In this document: positions 13,595 through 13,880 of the stretch, piece after piece
Layout of the letters: the number at the start of each line of letters is the position of its first letter
Numbering within the stretch: position 1 is the stretch's first letter
Source: Balneolales bacterium
GTDB taxonomy: Bacteria; Bacteroidota; Rhodothermia; Balneolales; HLUCCA01
Assembly: GCA_022565415.1 (NCBI GenBank)
Contig: JAIUMT010000055.1
Location: 1 to 13,880 of the forward strand
Reading direction: 5' to 3'
Length of the DNA stretch: 13,880 bases
Program-made: the position numbers and the translations under genes
The notes under the pieces: generated by a model
The model's database searches: none
Seen by the model: only the letters and a program-made list of their open reading frames with translations
What the model was told of the DNA's origin: nothing

Positions 13595-13880
13595 ATGATT
13601 TCAAAAATACCAGCGCTCATTGTCATCATTCTGAGTTTACTTACCAGTATTTCGTCGGCTAAAAACTATTCGATCGATCACGTAACGATTACGGCTGAAG
13701 TTCAGCGTGACGGAAGCATCCGATATCACGAAAGTCGTACCTATTCTTTCGATGGTTCGTTCTCGGAAAAGGATTATTTCTTGTCTAGAAGTGGGTTTGA
13801 TGAGGTTCGCGATTTTACGGTCGCGGTTAACGGCATCCCCTCAGCCAGAGACAATTCCAGAGAGGCCGGCACTTTTCGCA
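13595..13880 (+). CDS. DUF2207-like secreted/membrane protein, N-terminal fragment
   Basis: ATG at 13595 opens a frame that runs off the window, giving 95 residues. The first 22 or so form a clear signal peptide: a Lys near the start, a hydrophobic core (ALIVIILSLLTSI) and a small-residue end (SSA) before KNYSID. The mature part, YSIDHVTITAEVQRDGS followed by IRYHESRTYSFDGSF, resembles the beta-rich N-terminal domain of DUF2207 predicted membrane proteins. Those usually continue with transmembrane helices and a low-complexity tail. The function of that family is unknown. The call rests on the first 75 mature residues only. It is in the same direction as the rml cassette, but the 111-base gap suggests separate transcription. 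Confidence 0.68.
   Translation, partial: MISKIPALIVIILSLLTSISSAKNYSIDHVTITAEVQRDGSIRYHESRTYSFDGSFSEKDYFLSRSGFDEVRDFTVAVNGIPSARDNSREAGTFR

Noticed and set aside
1..13880. CRISPR arrays, tRNA genes, insertion sequences, prophage or defence genes
   Set aside because: No repeated spacer pattern, cloverleaf, terminal inverted repeats, transposase or integrase sequence was visible.

Overview
The window reads as ordinary, densely packed bacterial chromosome. Base composition is moderate by eye and most gene starts have poor Shine-Dalgarno sites. The AlaS and pyruvate dehydrogenase E1/E2 sequences look like those of the Bacteroidota/Balneolota/Rhodothermota (FCB) group, but that placement comes from family resemblance only and is tentative. 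No rRNA, tRNA, insertion sequence, phage gene or CRISPR array was seen.

Positions 1-3298 (minus strand) form a tight four-gene operon. In transcription order it holds a RimK-associated retropepsin-like protein (PF05618), RimK (ATP-grasp ligase that adds glutamate to ribosomal protein S6), a succinylglutamate desuccinylase/aspartoacylase-type M14 zinc hydrolase, and a PLP-dependent class V aminotransferase cut by the window edge. A ligase beside two putative amide hydrolases suggests a reversible amino-acid tagging system. This is the most interesting biology in the window.

Positions 3299-3698 are a divergent intergenic region. It has a palindromic AT-rich promoter candidate and a tiny ORF for a single-pass membrane peptide with a strong ribosome binding site. 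Positions 3699-9960 (plus strand) hold alaS and then the pyruvate dehydrogenase genes for E1 alpha, E1 beta and E2. Two perfect inverted repeats lie between alaS and pdhA, and a clear intrinsic terminator follows E2. The E3 gene is not present. The E2 linker is unusually charged (Lys/Asp/Ser) instead of Ala/Pro-rich.

Positions 10164-11183 (minus) hold murB, for peptidoglycan precursor synthesis. Divergent from it, 11344-13483 (plus) hold a dTDP-rhamnose cassette rmlA-rmlD-rmlC, joined by identical stop/start overlaps; rmlB is absent. RmlA is of the short class, and rmlC shows a sharp internal change in codon usage. The window ends in the start of a secreted or membrane DUF2207-like protein.

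The genes make sense individually as core metabolism and envelope functions. The rim-type operon, the small membrane ORF, the pdhA leader and the E2 linker are the parts least explained by standard annotation.
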